Part shown: positions 25,494-35,273 of the stretch, in pieces | How the letters are laid out: each line of letters begins with the position of its first letter | Position numbering within the stretch: position 1 is the first letter of the stretch | NCBI GenBank assembly: GCA_964617875.1 | Contig: CAZUAI010000005.1 | Location: 45,610 to 109,609, forward strand | Direction of reading: 5' to 3' | DNA from: CAZMVY01 sp964617875 | Lineage (GTDB): Bacteria > Planctomycetota > Phycisphaerae > UBA1845 > PWPN01 | Length of the DNA: 64,000 nucleotides | The notes under the pieces: model-generated | The model's input: only the letters and a program-made list of their open reading frames with translations | Databases searched by the model: none | What the model was told of the DNA's origin: nothing | Made by a program: the position numbers and the translations under genes

Positions 25494-27200
25494 ATGAAAT
25501 CAGACCTCGAAATCGCACAGGAAGCCCCGTTGAAGCCCATCCGCGAGGTGGCCGAATCGATCGGCATCCGCGCGGACGAAGTGGAGTTGTACGGCGATCA
25601 CAAGGCGAAGATCCGGCTCGACGCCATCGGTCGGCTGGACGCGGCGGCGGGCGGCAGGCCCCGCCTGGGCAAGTACGTCGTCGTCACCGGCATCACGCCG
25701 ACGCCGCTCGGCGAGGGCAAGACGGTTACGACGGTCGGGTTGGCGCAGGGGCTCGCGAAGCTCGGCCACAAGGCCGCGTGCTGCATCCGCCAGCCGTCGA
25801 TGGGGCCGGTCTTCGGCATCAAGGGCGGGGCGGCTGGCGGCGGTTACTCGCAGATCGTTCCGATGGAGGACTTTAACCTTCATCTGACGGGCGACGTCCA
25901 CGCCGTCTCGAGCGCCCATGCCCTGCTCAGCGCGATGATCGACACGCTGCTCGTCAAGGGCAACCCCGCGAAGCTCGATCCGCTCAAGGTCACGTGGCGC
26001 CGCTGTGTGGACATGAACGACATGGCGTTGCGGAACATCGTGATCGGGCTCGGCGGCAACGGCGTGCCGCGCGAGTCGGGCTTCGATCTGACGGCGGCCA
26101 GCGAGGTGATGGCCGTCCTGGCGCTCGCCGGCTCGCTGCCGGACCTGCGGCGCCGGCTCGGGCGGATCGTGATCGGCTACACGCCGCGCGATCTGCCGGT
26201 CTTTGCCGAGGACATCAAGGCCGCCGGGGCGATGGCCGTTCTGCTCAAGGACGCGATCAAGCCGAACCTGCTCCAGACGCTCGAACACGTGCCGGCCTTC
26301 GTCCACGCCGGGCCGTTCGCGAACATCGCGCCGGGCAACAGCTCCATCCTCGCGGACCAGATCGCGCTGCGCTGCTGCGACATCGTGGTGACCGAGGCGG
26401 GCTTCGGCGCGGACATGGGCCTCGAGAAGTTCTGCCACATCAAGTGCCGGGCGTCGGGCCTGACGCCCGACGCCGCCGTCATCGTGGCGACCGTCCGCGC
26501 GGTCAAGGCGCACAGCGGGCGCTACCGCGTGGTCCCCGGCCGGCCGATCGACCCGAAGCTCTTCGAGCCGAGCGTCGATGCGCTCCGCGAGGGCCTGCCG
26601 AACCTTCAGAAGCACCTGGAGAACATCGCGAAGTTCGGCCTGCCGTGCGTCGTGGCGGTCAACCGGTTCTCAACCGATTCGCAGGAGGAGATCGACACGC
26701 TGCTCGCCGAGTCCCGTGCGGCGGGGGCGTTCGACGCGGTCCTGAGCGAGGTCCACGGCAGGGGCGGCGAGGGCGGGCGGGCGCTGGCCGACGCCGTCAT
26801 GCGCGCGGCGAGTGCGCCGAATCGCTCGTTCCGGTTCCTGTACGACCTGGATCAGCCGATCACGGAGAAGATCGAGACCATCGCCCGGGAGGTGTATGGG
26901 GCGGCGAAGGTCGAGTACGACAAGCCGGCGACGGCGGCGATCGAGAACTACACGCACCTCGGCTACGGCAACCTGCCGGTCTGCATGGCCAAGACGCAGT
27001 ACTCGTTCTCGCACGACCCGTCGCTGCGGGGACGGCCGACGGGCTTCACGCTGCCGGTGCGGGATGTGCGGCTGGCGGGCGGGGCGGAGTTCCTGTACCC
27101 GCTGACGGGGACGATCCAGACGATGCCGGCCTTCGGCCGCCACCCGTCGGCGATGGACATGGACATCGACGAGCAGGGCAGAATCCGCGGCATGTTCTGA
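25494..27200 (+). CDS. fhs: Formate-tetrahydrofolate ligase
   Basis: 568 residues, close to the usual ~560. The ATP-binding loop TPTPLGEGKT lies near 67-76, followed by the family signatures RQPSMGPVFGIKGGAAGGG and EDFNLHLTGDVHA, then GLGGNGVPRESGFDLT. The C-terminal PAFGRHPSAMDMDIDEQG is standard. It makes 10-formyltetrahydrofolate from formate, THF and ATP, feeding purine synthesis or one-carbon metabolism. The first complete gene of a recognised pathway upstream is folK, also in folate metabolism. It is convergent with the aminotransferase gene, 76 bases apart. Confidence 0.97.
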   Translation: MKSDLEIAQEAPLKPIREVAESIGIRADEVELYGDHKAKIRLDAIGRLDAAAGGRPRLGKYVVVTGITPTPLGEGKTVTTVGLAQGLAKLGHKAACCIRQPSMGPVFGIKGGAAGGGYSQIVPMEDFNLHLTGDVHAVSSAHALLSAMIDTLLVKGNPAKLDPLKVTWRRCVDMNDMALRNIVIGLGGNGVPRESGFDLTAASEVMAVLALAGSLPDLRRRLGRIVIGYTPRDLPVFAEDIKAAGAMAVLLKDAIKPNLLQTLEHVPAFVHAGPFANIAPGNSSILADQIALRCCDIVVTEAGFGADMGLEKFCHIKCRASGLTPDAAVIVATVRAVKAHSGRYRVVPGRPIDPKLFEPSVDALREGLPNLQKHLENIAKFGLPCVVAVNRFSTDSQEEIDTLLAESRAAGAFDAVLSEVHGRGGEGGRALADAVMRAASAPNRSFRFLYDLDQPITEKIETIAREVYGAAKVEYDKPATAAIENYTHLGYGNLPVCMAKTQYSFSHDPSLRGRPTGFTLPVRDVRLAGGAEFLYPLTGTIQTMPAFGRHPSAMDMDIDEQGRIRGMF

Positions 27201-27276
27201 CGCCGGCCCGGGTGTGTCCGGGGGCCATCCTCGCCGGTCACAGGGTCAACACGGGTCGTCCTTGCGCCCCGCCGGA

Positions 27277-28449
27277 TCAGCGTCCCGAGCGGGTCGGCGC
27301 GGGGCCGATGCCGGCGATGAAATCCACCGTCCTGCGGGCGGTCGCGGCGGTGACGCGGGGGTGGACGGGCAGGTTCACGGTCTCGCGGCAGGCACGTTCG
27401 GCCTCGGGGCACATCCCCGTGTGGTAGCCGTAGGCCTCGAGCGGCGTCTCGATCGGGTGCAGCGGACATTCGAACCAGCTGCCGAGTTCGACGAAATGGC
27501 CCGCCGCCTCGGCGAGCGCCTTCGCTTTGTCGGCCACGCGAACCGGATATCGCACGAGCGCGGGGTCCATGTCGTTCGGAATCGCGGGCACCGGCCAGCC
27601 GCGCTCGGCGAGCAGCCGGTCGTAGATCCGCGTCATCTCGCGGCGGTGGGCGATGATCCGGTCGCGCCGGGCAAGCTGGCGGAGGCCGGCGCGGGCCTGC
27701 ATCGCGCTCATGCCCTTGAAGAAGTCCGGCTCCATCGTCGGCTGCATTTCGCACGGTCTGGACGAGCCGACGACGAGGCCCGTCTTCGTGAGGAAGCGGA
27801 AGGCGTTCTGGGCGAGCGCGGTCGTGCGGGGGTAGATGAACGCCCGGTACACCGCCAGCTGCGCCCGGAGCATGTGGACCTCGCGGCCGCTCGGCGGGAC
27901 GACCTCCGCGCGGCAGATCGCCTCGACCTTGCCCGCCAGGTCCGCGTCGCGAATGACGGCCATGCCGCCCAGGCCGCTGGTGTACGGCTTGTTCCACTGG
28001 AACGAGAAGTACGACGCGATGCCGAACGTCCCGGCCTGTTGACCCCGGAAGGTCGATCCCATCGCGAGGCAGCAATCCTCGACCACGGGCAATCCTGTGC
28101 GGCGGGCGATGTCCATGACCGCGCCCATGTCCGCGGGGTAGCCGTACGTGTGCTGGGCGATGATCAGGCGCGTCTTCGGGGTGATCGCGGCCTCGATGCG
28201 GTCCGGGGCCATGTTGTACGTCGCCGGTTCGATATCGACGAAGACCGGCTTCGCGCCGAGATAGACGATCGGGTTGACGGCCATCACGCAGGTGTAGCCG
28301 GGCATGACGACCTCGTCGCCCTCGCCGATGCCCAGCCCCTTCAGGATGGCATACAGGGCCACGCGCCCCTTCCAGAAGCCGAACGCGGCGCGGGCGCCGA
28401 GCGTCTCGGCAAAGGCCCGCTGGTATCGTTCGAGAATGCTTTCGCCCAT
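27277..28449 (-). CDS. DegT/DnrJ/EryC1/StrS-type PLP aminotransferase
   Basis: 390 residues from the ATG at 28449, supported by GGGGGA a few bases upstream; an in-frame start at 28494 lacks such support. Fold type I features: VMPGYTCVMAVNPI, FVDIEPATYNMAPD, VVEDCCLAMGS (Asp pairing with the PLP ring nitrogen), and WNKPYTSGLGG with the candidate Schiff-base Lys. The family makes amino sugars from nucleotide-linked keto-sugars. This member has a longer, less typical C-terminal region, so another acceptor is possible. It ends the minus-strand run of the polysaccharide locus, 51 bases downstream of a GT2 gene. Confidence 0.8.
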   Translation of the reverse strand: MGESILERYQRAFAETLGARAAFGFWKGRVALYAILKGLGIGEGDEVVMPGYTCVMAVNPIVYLGAKPVFVDIEPATYNMAPDRIEAAITPKTRLIIAQHTYGYPADMGAVMDIARRTGLPVVEDCCLAMGSTFRGQQAGTFGIASYFSFQWNKPYTSGLGGMAVIRDADLAGKVEAICRAEVVPPSGREVHMLRAQLAVYRAFIYPRTTALAQNAFRFLTKTGLVVGSSRPCEMQPTMEPDFFKGMSAMQARAGLRQLARRDRIIAHRREMTRIYDRLLAERGWPVPAIPNDMDPALVRYPVRVADKAKALAEAAGHFVELGSWFECPLHPIETPLEAYGYHTGMCPEAERACRETVNLPVHPRVTAATARRTVDFIAGIGPAPTRSGR

Positions 28450-28500
28450 CGAATCCCCCGTACATCCGTTACGACTTCCCGCAACCGCCGTCAACCCCGG

Positions 28501-29547
28501 TCATCGCGTCAAGGCGCTTTCGCGGGCGCCCGCCCCGCGGCGCAGGATCACGAACGACCAGATGCCTTTCAGCGACCCGAGCCCGTACGCAAAGTGCAGG
28601 ATCGCGAAGACGACCGGGGCCAGGACAAAGCCGGCCGCCCCGACACGGCGGGCCACCTGCGCCGCGCCGGCCAGCAGGCCGCATGCGTACAGGCCCGCGT
28701 AGGCGCCGAAGGCCCATCGCGCCGGCGGCCAGCACACCGCCGCGCCCAGGAGCACCAGAAAGCCGGTCACGAAAAGCAACGGTACGATCTGCCGGAACGT
28801 GGCCGGCTTGCGCGCCTTCTGGATCGTGCGGATGCGCCAGAACCCGTACTGGAAGTACTGACGCCAGAGCCGGCGCAGGCTGCTTCGCGGAAAATAGCGG
28901 CTGTGGATGGACTGGCTCATGAAGATCCGGCCGCCGCTGCGGAGCATCCTCGCGCTGAATTCGTCGTCCTCGTTGCGGACCATTTCCTCGTCGAAGAGGC
29001 CCGTTTTGTCGAAGATCCACTTCCAGTGCGAGCCGAATGCCACAGTGTCCACGTAGCCCTCGTAGCCCGCGAGCCGGAACATCGCGTTGCCGACGCCCAC
29101 CGGCGTGCTCATCGCCGCCGCAATCGTCCGGCCGACGAAGGTGTCGCTGACCGTCTCGATCGCGCCGCCGACGCACCAGCATTCGGGATGATCCTTCAGG
29201 ACGCGCACCGAGTTCCGCAGGAAGTCCGGGGCGACCTCGGCATGGCCGTCCACGCGGGTGATGATCTCGCCCCGGGCGGCCCGGATGCCGATGTTCATCG
29301 CGCACGCCTGATACCGCCGCGGGTTGTCCAGCAGCCGGATGCGGTCGTCCTGCGCGGCGAGCCGCGCGACGATCTCGCGTGTGCCGTCGGTGCTCATGCC
29401 GTCGACCACGAGGATCTCCAGGCGGTCACGCGGATAATCGCCGCCGGTCAGGCTGCCCACGCAGCGTTCGATGAACGGCGCCTCGTTGAGGATCGGCAAC
29501 ACGACGGTCACCATGGGCCAATCGCTGCTGTTCGTGGCGTTCTGCAT
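28501..29547 (-). CDS. Glycosyltransferase family 2, membrane-anchored (ExoA-like)
   Basis: 348 residues from the ATG at 29547 (in-frame starts at 29556 and 29598 are possible; none has a strong ribosome binding site). The GT-A domain opens with VTVVLPILNEAPFIERC; LEILVVDGMSTDGT and RVDGHAEVAPDFL contain the donor-binding and DxD-like acidic residues. RNEDDEFSARMLRSGG is the usual ED acceptor/base region. Three to four membrane helices at the C-terminus (about 265-335) place it at the inner membrane. It resembles succinoglycan-type ExoA transferases. The acceptor is presumably a lipid-linked oligosaccharide of this locus. Confidence 0.85.
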   Translation of the reverse strand: MQNATNSSDWPMVTVVLPILNEAPFIERCVGSLTGGDYPRDRLEILVVDGMSTDGTREIVARLAAQDDRIRLLDNPRRYQACAMNIGIRAARGEIITRVDGHAEVAPDFLRNSVRVLKDHPECWCVGGAIETVSDTFVGRTIAAAMSTPVGVGNAMFRLAGYEGYVDTVAFGSHWKWIFDKTGLFDEEMVRNEDDEFSARMLRSGGRIFMSQSIHSRYFPRSSLRRLWRQYFQYGFWRIRTIQKARKPATFRQIVPLLFVTGFLVLLGAAVCWPPARWAFGAYAGLYACGLLAGAAQVARRVGAAGFVLAPVVFAILHFAYGLGSLKGIWSFVILRRGAGARESALTR

Positions 29548-29627
29548 CGCGGTCATGCCGGTCCGGTGCGCGGATTGGCCGGGCGCAGCCTTGGGCATCC
29601 GGTTCGTCCGGCGTTAGAATGCGGCCC

Positions 29628-30764
29628 ATGAAAATCGCGCTGATCATCATGGACCTCGAACTGGGCGGCGGGGCGGAGCACGACGTCGTCAACCTCTCGA
29701 CCGGTCTGCACAAGGCGGGACACACGCCCGTGGTCATCACCTCGGGCGGGCGGCTCTGCCGGAACATCGAGGGCGAAGGCATTCCCGTCGTGCGTCTGCC
29801 CGTCGATCAGCGGTCGCCGCGCCAACTCCGCAAGAACGCCGTCCTGCTGGCCGACGCGGTTGAAGAACACGGCATTGACGTCCTGAACCCGCAGGGCGTC
29901 TATCCCTCGCTGAGCTGTCACTGGGCGAGCGGGCGGCTCCGCAAACGCGGCCGGCTGGTGCCGAACATCGTCACCATCCACATGCTCAGCAGGCTCACGT
30001 GGTGGTACTACAGGCTCGGCGCGATGATGCTGAACTATTCCGCGGAGCATGTCATCTTCGAGTCCGAGTGCGAGCGGGACCGGCTCCGGCGGAGCGGTCT
30101 GCGGCGGCCGTACACCGTCATCCCCAACTGTTTCCCTTCGTCCCGGCTGAGCGCCGTGAGCGAGACGCGGGCCGACATCCGCCGGGAACTGGGCTGCCCC
30201 GACGATGCCGTGATGTTCATCATGCCCGCGCGGATGACACCCGAAAAGCGCCACGACCTCCTGCTGGAGGCCCTGGCCCGCCCGGAGGTCCGCCGGCTGC
30301 CGGTTCGTTTCTACCTCGCCGGCGACGGGCGGCTCCTGGAGCAGTACCAGGCCCGCGTGCGGGAAGCAGGCCTGGAGGGCCTCGTTACGTTCCTCGGCTT
30401 CCGGCGCGACGTCCCGCGGTTGTACAAGGCGGCCGATGTGTTCCTGCTGTGCAGTTCGGCGGAATCGCTGCCGCTGAGCATCCGCGAGGGCATGGGCGCC
30501 TCGCTGCCGGTCATCGCCACGAACGTCGGGGGCATACCCGAGGCCGTCGAGGACGGTCGCAGCGGGCTTCTGGTCCCGTCCGGCGATGCGCCCGCGCTCG
30601 CTGCGGCGATCGTGAAGATGGCCTCCGACGCGAACCTGCGGCAGGCCTTCGGCGCCAGGGGCAACGAGATCTACCATGCGAAGTTCGACTACGACGCGTG
30701 GATCGCGCGGACGATCGAGGTCATGTCCGCCATTCGCGAGGACTTCGTCGCCCGTCGGTCGTAA
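29628..30764 (+). CDS. Glycosyltransferase family 4
   Basis: 378 residues. The start at 29628 (MKIALIIMDLELGGGAEH) is the natural one; another ATG lies 9 bases upstream. GT-B fold with the glycine-rich acceptor loop GGGAEHDVV near the N-terminus and the donor E-x7-E site in SSAESLPLSIREGMG. MPARMTPEKRHDLLLEAL marks the start of the C-terminal Rossmann domain. It is the only plus-strand gene within the main polysaccharide cluster and is divergent from the GT2 gene. It retains the nucleotide-sugar donor; sugar and acceptor are unknown. Confidence 0.87.
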   Translation: MKIALIIMDLELGGGAEHDVVNLSTGLHKAGHTPVVITSGGRLCRNIEGEGIPVVRLPVDQRSPRQLRKNAVLLADAVEEHGIDVLNPQGVYPSLSCHWASGRLRKRGRLVPNIVTIHMLSRLTWWYYRLGAMMLNYSAEHVIFESECERDRLRRSGLRRPYTVIPNCFPSSRLSAVSETRADIRRELGCPDDAVMFIMPARMTPEKRHDLLLEALARPEVRRLPVRFYLAGDGRLLEQYQARVREAGLEGLVTFLGFRRDVPRLYKAADVFLLCSSAESLPLSIREGMGASLPVIATNVGGIPEAVEDGRSGLLVPSGDAPALAAAIVKMASDANLRQAFGARGNEIYHAKFDYDAWIARTIEVMSAIREDFVARRS

Positions 30765-30988
30765 TGTCATCCCTCGCCCGGCGCCTCCGTGAGCGGCTCC
30801 TGCTGGCCCCCGACGACCGGCTCGAGCAGGCCCCGTGCCTTGCGGATGATCGGCGCCCGCGGCAAGCGCCGTTCGACCATCCGCAGCGCCGGGCATGTCA
30901 GCCGGTTGAATAGAGGCCGGACCGCGTGCGTCAGGGCCGCAGACCGCCGTCTACCAGGACTTGGATCCACGACGGCGGGACGGGAGAG

Positions 30989-32152
30989 TCAGGTGCGGCC
31001 ATGTTGCCTCCTGAGCATGTCAGCGTACACGCGTTCGATCTCGTCAATCATGCGATCGCGATTCAGGTACGCACGGACACGCTCGTACCCGGCCTCGCCG
31101 AAAGCCTGCTTTCGGGCCGGATCGCGAAGAATATCGACCAGCGCCTTGCCGATCTCAGCCGGGCTCCGGTCCGGAACGACGCGCCCGTTCCCGCCGTCGG
31201 TCACCTGCTCAGGGCTCCCGCCGACCGCCGTCACCACACAGGGGACGTGCATCGCCATCGCCTCCAGCGTCGTGAGGCTGAACGTCTCCATATGCGACAC
31301 GAGGGCGAGCGCGTCGATCGCGCACAGGAGGTCCGGCACGTCGCGGCGGAACCCGGTCATGATGATGCGGTCCGCCGCGTTGAGCTCGCGGATCAGCGCC
31401 TCGATCTGCGGGCGCATCGGGCCGTCGCCGACGATCAGGTATCGCACATCGGGCAGCAACGCCCGGGCATGGCGGAAACTGCTCACGAAATCGTCCGGCG
31501 CCTTCTCGGGTGACAGCCGTCCGACGAATCCGGCCATCGGTGTGGCGTCGTCGAGGCCGAACTCCTGGCGGATCTTTCGCCTTCGGGCGGCCCGTTCTTC
31601 GGCCGGCACCGACAGCTTGCTGGTGTCGATGCCGTTGTGAATCCGTACGACCTTCTCGGCCCTCAGCCCGTTGGCCATCAGCTTCTGCCGCTCGAAGTCC
31701 GAGTTGGCAATGCTGATGTCGAGGAGGTTGAACAGCTTGGCCAGGACCCAGTAGTGGGTGATGCCGTGGTCGTGCCACAGGATCGCGGGGCGTGGGCAAC
31801 GGAACAGGTGGAGCTTCTTCGCCAGGATCGACATGATCGCCGGGCCGGCGCACTGGGCATGCAGGATGTGGATTCCCTCTTCGGCGGCGTACCGCGCCAG
31901 GGCCTTCGCCCCACGAAGCAAGCCACCGAGGCGTCGTCCGCCGATCGGAAGTTCCTCGACGCGCAGACGGCGGCGGCGAAGCTCCTCGATGTGCACGGGG
32001 CTGACCGCCGCCACGCGAACATCCCACCCGCGCTGCTGCAGCGACTCGCCCAGATTGGCGGTGAACGTCTCCTCGCCGCCGATCCCGGCCCCGGTGGACA
32101 TCAGCAGGATACGAATCCTCGATCGGTCGATTGCCGCCGTCGTAGCATCCAT
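30989..32152 (-). CDS. Glycosyltransferase family 4
   Basis: 387 residues. STGAGIGGEETFTANL is the N-terminal loop and HMETFSLTTLEAMAM the donor E-x7-E site. FVGRLSPEKAPDDFV begins the C-terminal nucleotide-binding domain. Translation ends 224 bases before the neighbouring plus-strand transferase; I see no convincing gene in that gap. It begins 13 bases after the stop of the UDP-galactopyranose-mutase-like gene, so the two are cotranscribed. The sugar is unknown. Confidence 0.87.
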   Translation of the reverse strand: MDATTAAIDRSRIRILLMSTGAGIGGEETFTANLGESLQQRGWDVRVAAVSPVHIEELRRRRLRVEELPIGGRRLGGLLRGAKALARYAAEEGIHILHAQCAGPAIMSILAKKLHLFRCPRPAILWHDHGITHYWVLAKLFNLLDISIANSDFERQKLMANGLRAEKVVRIHNGIDTSKLSVPAEERAARRRKIRQEFGLDDATPMAGFVGRLSPEKAPDDFVSSFRHARALLPDVRYLIVGDGPMRPQIEALIRELNAADRIIMTGFRRDVPDLLCAIDALALVSHMETFSLTTLEAMAMHVPCVVTAVGGSPEQVTDGGNGRVVPDRSPAEIGKALVDILRDPARKQAFGEAGYERVRAYLNRDRMIDEIERVYADMLRRQHGRT

Positions 32153-32165
32153 AGCGGAACCCTTG

Positions 32166-33449
32166 TTACTGGGCGTTCAACATCTCCGCAGTGCGTCGGC
32201 CCTGTTCCATCGCATCTTCCATCGACGAATACTCCCAGGACCCGTAGCGGCCGATGCTGTGAACGGCGTTCTTCCGGAGGTACTTCTGGATGACGGCCAC
32301 GGCGCGATCGCGGTTGTGGTCGTACAGGACGTAGCCGTACTCGATCGGGAGGTTCATCTGCGTCAGCAGCCTGCCGCGGGGCCCCATCGCACCGATTCGC
32401 TTGAGCCAGGGAACGGCGTAGGCGCCGGTCAGGTGGCGGTCGTGCCGTGGCACCCGCCGCAGGAACGAGTATTCCACGTACAGCGACGACCCGCCCGGCG
32501 GGGCCATCGCCGCGCAGGCGTTGGAGTAGCAGCCCGCGCGGAAGAAGGCCGGCTGCTTCTCGGGCACGTAAAACCAGTGCGCCGGGCTGCGATAATCCGT
32601 GACGCCGAGGTGCAGTACGTTGATGGCGATCCATCGGAGCGAGCGAGCGGCGTTGCGGACGGTCGCCGGCACATCCTCCGCGATCGTGATAAGCCGGTGC
32701 AGCGGCATCGTGCTGATCAGGGCCTCGTACGGCACGATCCGCCCGTCGGACAGCACGACGCGGCGCCGTCGGACCTGTACGCGAACCACCTCGACGCCGC
32801 ATTGCGGAGGCTGGATCTGGCTGGCAAGGGCCCTGGAGATCGCGCCGCAGGAACCTCTGGTCGGGTAGTGGAAACCTGCGTTGTACCCGGCAACGGCGGC
32901 CGCGGCCGGGTTCAGCGCGCTGCGCAGGGCGAGTTCGATCTGCGGCTCCGGCACGAACCGGCCGAGCCAGCTCGTGGTCATGTCCCGTGGGCGCAGGTGC
33001 CACAGCTTGGTGTTGTAGGGCTTCATGAAATGGCGAGCCACCCCCTCGCCCATGCTTCGGCGGATGTGGTCTTCGAAATTGCGTACGGAGCCCTTCCACG
33101 GCGTGTATTTCGCGCGGATAAGCCCCATCAGGCATTCGACGACCACGTCGGACGGCAGGCCGCCGAGGTTGATCTGGAAGGGGTAGTGCGTGAAGACGCC
33201 GTGCGACCAGATGCGGGCATCCCGGCGATGCCACACCCAGTTGCGCCCGAGCGTCCGGCCCATGAGTTCCTTCACCCAGTCCAGCCGGGCGTGGAACCAG
33301 TGGCCGGCGTGATCGAACGAGAACCCGTCCTGGTGAATTGTGCGGACCAGGCCGCCGGGCTCGTTTTCCTTCTCGAACACCGTGTGCTCGCGCTTCAGGA
33401 ACAGCGACGCCGACATCCCCGCCAAACCCGCACCCGCAATTGCAATCAT
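32166..33449 (-). CDS. UDP-galactopyranose-mutase-like / amine-oxidase-type flavoprotein
   Basis: 427 residues. The dinucleotide fold IAGAGLAGMSASLFL at 4-18, EKENEPGGLVRT after it and HAGHWFH match FAD-dependent mutase/protoporphyrinogen-oxidase-like enzymes. MKPYNTKLW near 140 corresponds to the UGM active-site segment, and GRYGSWEY near 405 to its FAD-contacting end. UGM itself converts UDP-galactopyranose to the furanose form, but this is shorter in some regions and may act on another nucleotide sugar. It lies in a tight run with an acetyltransferase and a transferase, supporting surface-glycan work. Exact reaction uncertain. Confidence 0.75.
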   Translation of the reverse strand: MIAIAGAGLAGMSASLFLKREHTVFEKENEPGGLVRTIHQDGFSFDHAGHWFHARLDWVKELMGRTLGRNWVWHRRDARIWSHGVFTHYPFQINLGGLPSDVVVECLMGLIRAKYTPWKGSVRNFEDHIRRSMGEGVARHFMKPYNTKLWHLRPRDMTTSWLGRFVPEPQIELALRSALNPAAAAVAGYNAGFHYPTRGSCGAISRALASQIQPPQCGVEVVRVQVRRRRVVLSDGRIVPYEALISTMPLHRLITIAEDVPATVRNAARSLRWIAINVLHLGVTDYRSPAHWFYVPEKQPAFFRAGCYSNACAAMAPPGGSSLYVEYSFLRRVPRHDRHLTGAYAVPWLKRIGAMGPRGRLLTQMNLPIEYGYVLYDHNRDRAVAVIQKYLRKNAVHSIGRYGSWEYSSMEDAMEQGRRTAEMLNAQ

Positions 33450-33482
33450 TCCGAAGCCTCGCCTTGGTTTGCCGACAAGCGA

Positions 33483-34082
33483 CTATGACCGGTCGGCCCG
33501 GATCTGCCCGGCGGCGACGGCCTTCGCCGCCTCTTCGCCGATCAGCGCCGGGTCGTCCGTTCGGTACTTCAGAACACGCGCCGGGCTCCCGCCGACAACG
33601 GAATACGGCGGCACGTCCCGGGAGACCACCGCCCCCGCGCCGATGATGGCCCCGCGATGGATCTTCACGCCGGGCAGAATGATCACCCGCGTCCCGATCC
33701 ACACATCGTCTTCGATCACGACCGCCCTGACCGGTCCCGGGGGTCGTCCGGCCATGGGCCGGGTTACGCCCGCCGTGTCGTGGCATTGGGTGATGATGAT
33801 CGTGTGCGGTCCCATCATCACGTACCGGCCGATCGTAATGGGGCCGACGCATTCGCAGTTGACGCCGATGCCGGAGTAGTCGCCGATGCTGAGCTGTTCG
33901 CCCGTGCCGAAGTAGGCGCCCTTTTCGATGTTCACGTGCCGGCCCATGCTCCTGAAGATGAGCCGACAGAGGGTTCGCCGGACAGCCCCGCTGCCGAACG
34001 ACAGACGGCTCGTGGTCCGCGGCAGGTGCATGGCGAACAGGTAGTACAGGGCCAGCGCGATATACCGCAGGATCCGTCTCAT
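33483..34082 (-). CDS. Left-handed beta-helix O-acetyltransferase (WcaF/LbH type)
   Basis: 199 residues from the ATG at 34082. The ATG overlaps the stop of the upstream transferase in an ATGA arrangement, which implies translational coupling and argues against the in-frame start at 34178. A hydrophobic N-terminal segment is followed by hexapeptide repeats (GDYSGIGVNCECVG, then VWIGTRVIILPGVKI) with the catalytic-type His in TQCHDT. The end, GAGAVVSRDVPPYSVVGG, is the usual CoA-binding coil. It acetylates a sugar of the surface glycan, or its precursor, using acetyl-CoA. Confidence 0.85.
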   Translation of the reverse strand: MRRILRYIALALYYLFAMHLPRTTSRLSFGSGAVRRTLCRLIFRSMGRHVNIEKGAYFGTGEQLSIGDYSGIGVNCECVGPITIGRYVMMGPHTIIITQCHDTAGVTRPMAGRPPGPVRAVVIEDDVWIGTRVIILPGVKIHRGAIIGAGAVVSRDVPPYSVVGGSPARVLKYRTDDPALIGEEAAKAVAAGQIRADRS

Positions 34083-35236
34083 ATGCCACCTGGGCCCGTC
34101 GTCGGCCCTTCGGCCTCGCCCGTGCCGGCGCGGAAACCCGCGTACAACTGTTCCATCTGTGTCACCAGACGCGGCCACGAGAACCGTCGCTGCACGGATT
34201 CGCGCCCCGCCCGCCCCAGCGCATCGCGCCGGGTGGAATCCGCCAGCAGCTCGACGATGCGGGCCGCCATCTCCTCATCTCCGTCGATATCGACGAGAAC
34301 ACCGAGCCGGTTCCCTTCGTCTTCCAGGACTTCCTTCACGCCGGGGAACGCCGTGCTCACGACGGGCAGGCCGCTGGCCATCGCCTCGACCAGGACGTTC
34401 GGAAACCCTTCCCATCGGCTGCAGAGACAGAACACGTCCGCTCCCGCCATCAACCGCGCCACATCGTGCCGCAGACCCAGCATGCGAACCGTCCGCCCCA
34501 GGCCCATCTGCCGGTGGAGGTCCCGCAGATGCGGTTCCTCTTCGCCGTGCCCGGCGCTGACGAACACGACGTCCGGCCGCTGCCGCGCCACGCGCCGGGC
34601 AACCCGGTAGAACATCGGGTAGTTCTTGGCGGCCGTCTGGCGGCCGACGGTAAGCACGATCGGCGTCTCCGGCAAGACCCCGAGTTCGGCGCGAACGTCC
34701 GTCCGGGCGGCGGCGCGGTCCACCGGCGGGAGTTCGACCGCGTTGTGAATCACCCGTATGGCATCGCGGCGGATCTTCAGCGTCTGTGTCAGCCAGTCGG
34801 CGACGGCGGCGGTGTTCGCCGTACGGATCGTCCGCCCGCCGAGAAAGACCTCGAGCAGCCGGTACGGCCAGGGATACTGCGTCAGCGTCCGGTCGCTCGC
34901 GATGAACCTCCGGTATCCGCAACTCAGCCCCGCGAGCCGCCCCCACCAGTTCGGCGAGTTCTGCCACGTGTGAATGACGTCCGGGCGAAAGTCGCGGATG
35001 AAGCCCCGCAGAGTCTGAAAGAACCGCCACAGGCTGATGCCGCCGAACTTGTTGACGTAGTACAGCCGTGCTCCGGCGTCCTCGAACTCCGACACCATGT
35101 TGTCCGGGTTCGGCGAGTAGTAGCACACGGCGAATTGAAAGCGTTTCCGATCCATCCGTCGGCAAAGCTCCAGCAACTGCCTTTCGCATCCGCCGACGCC
35201 GATCTGGCCGATAATGTGCAGGATGCGCATGGGCAT
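34079..35236 (-). CDS. Glycosyltransferase family 4
   Basis: 385 residues (an in-frame ATG two codons on is equally possible). Acceptor loop IGVGGCERQLLEL and donor E-x7-E in SRWEGFPNVLVEAMASG. LTVGRQTAAKNYPMF starts the C-terminal domain. The N-terminal pattern is shared with the transferase at 37823-38941, so the two are probably paralogs. Its stop overlaps the next gene's start by ATGA. Confidence 0.87.
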   Translation of the reverse strand: MPMRILHIIGQIGVGGCERQLLELCRRMDRKRFQFAVCYYSPNPDNMVSEFEDAGARLYYVNKFGGISLWRFFQTLRGFIRDFRPDVIHTWQNSPNWWGRLAGLSCGYRRFIASDRTLTQYPWPYRLLEVFLGGRTIRTANTAAVADWLTQTLKIRRDAIRVIHNAVELPPVDRAAARTDVRAELGVLPETPIVLTVGRQTAAKNYPMFYRVARRVARQRPDVVFVSAGHGEEEPHLRDLHRQMGLGRTVRMLGLRHDVARLMAGADVFCLCSRWEGFPNVLVEAMASGLPVVSTAFPGVKEVLEDEGNRLGVLVDIDGDEEMAARIVELLADSTRRDALGRAGRESVQRRFSWPRLVTQMEQLYAGFRAGTGEAEGPTTGPGGI

Positions 35237-35273
35237 CGATCACCGGAGCATGCACCCGTTGCCGTATCGCCGG

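Noticed and set aside
30767..30970. A 67-codon minus-strand frame between the two GT4 genes
   Set aside because: It starts at a GTG without ribosome binding site and matches no family; the 224-base gap is best left empty.
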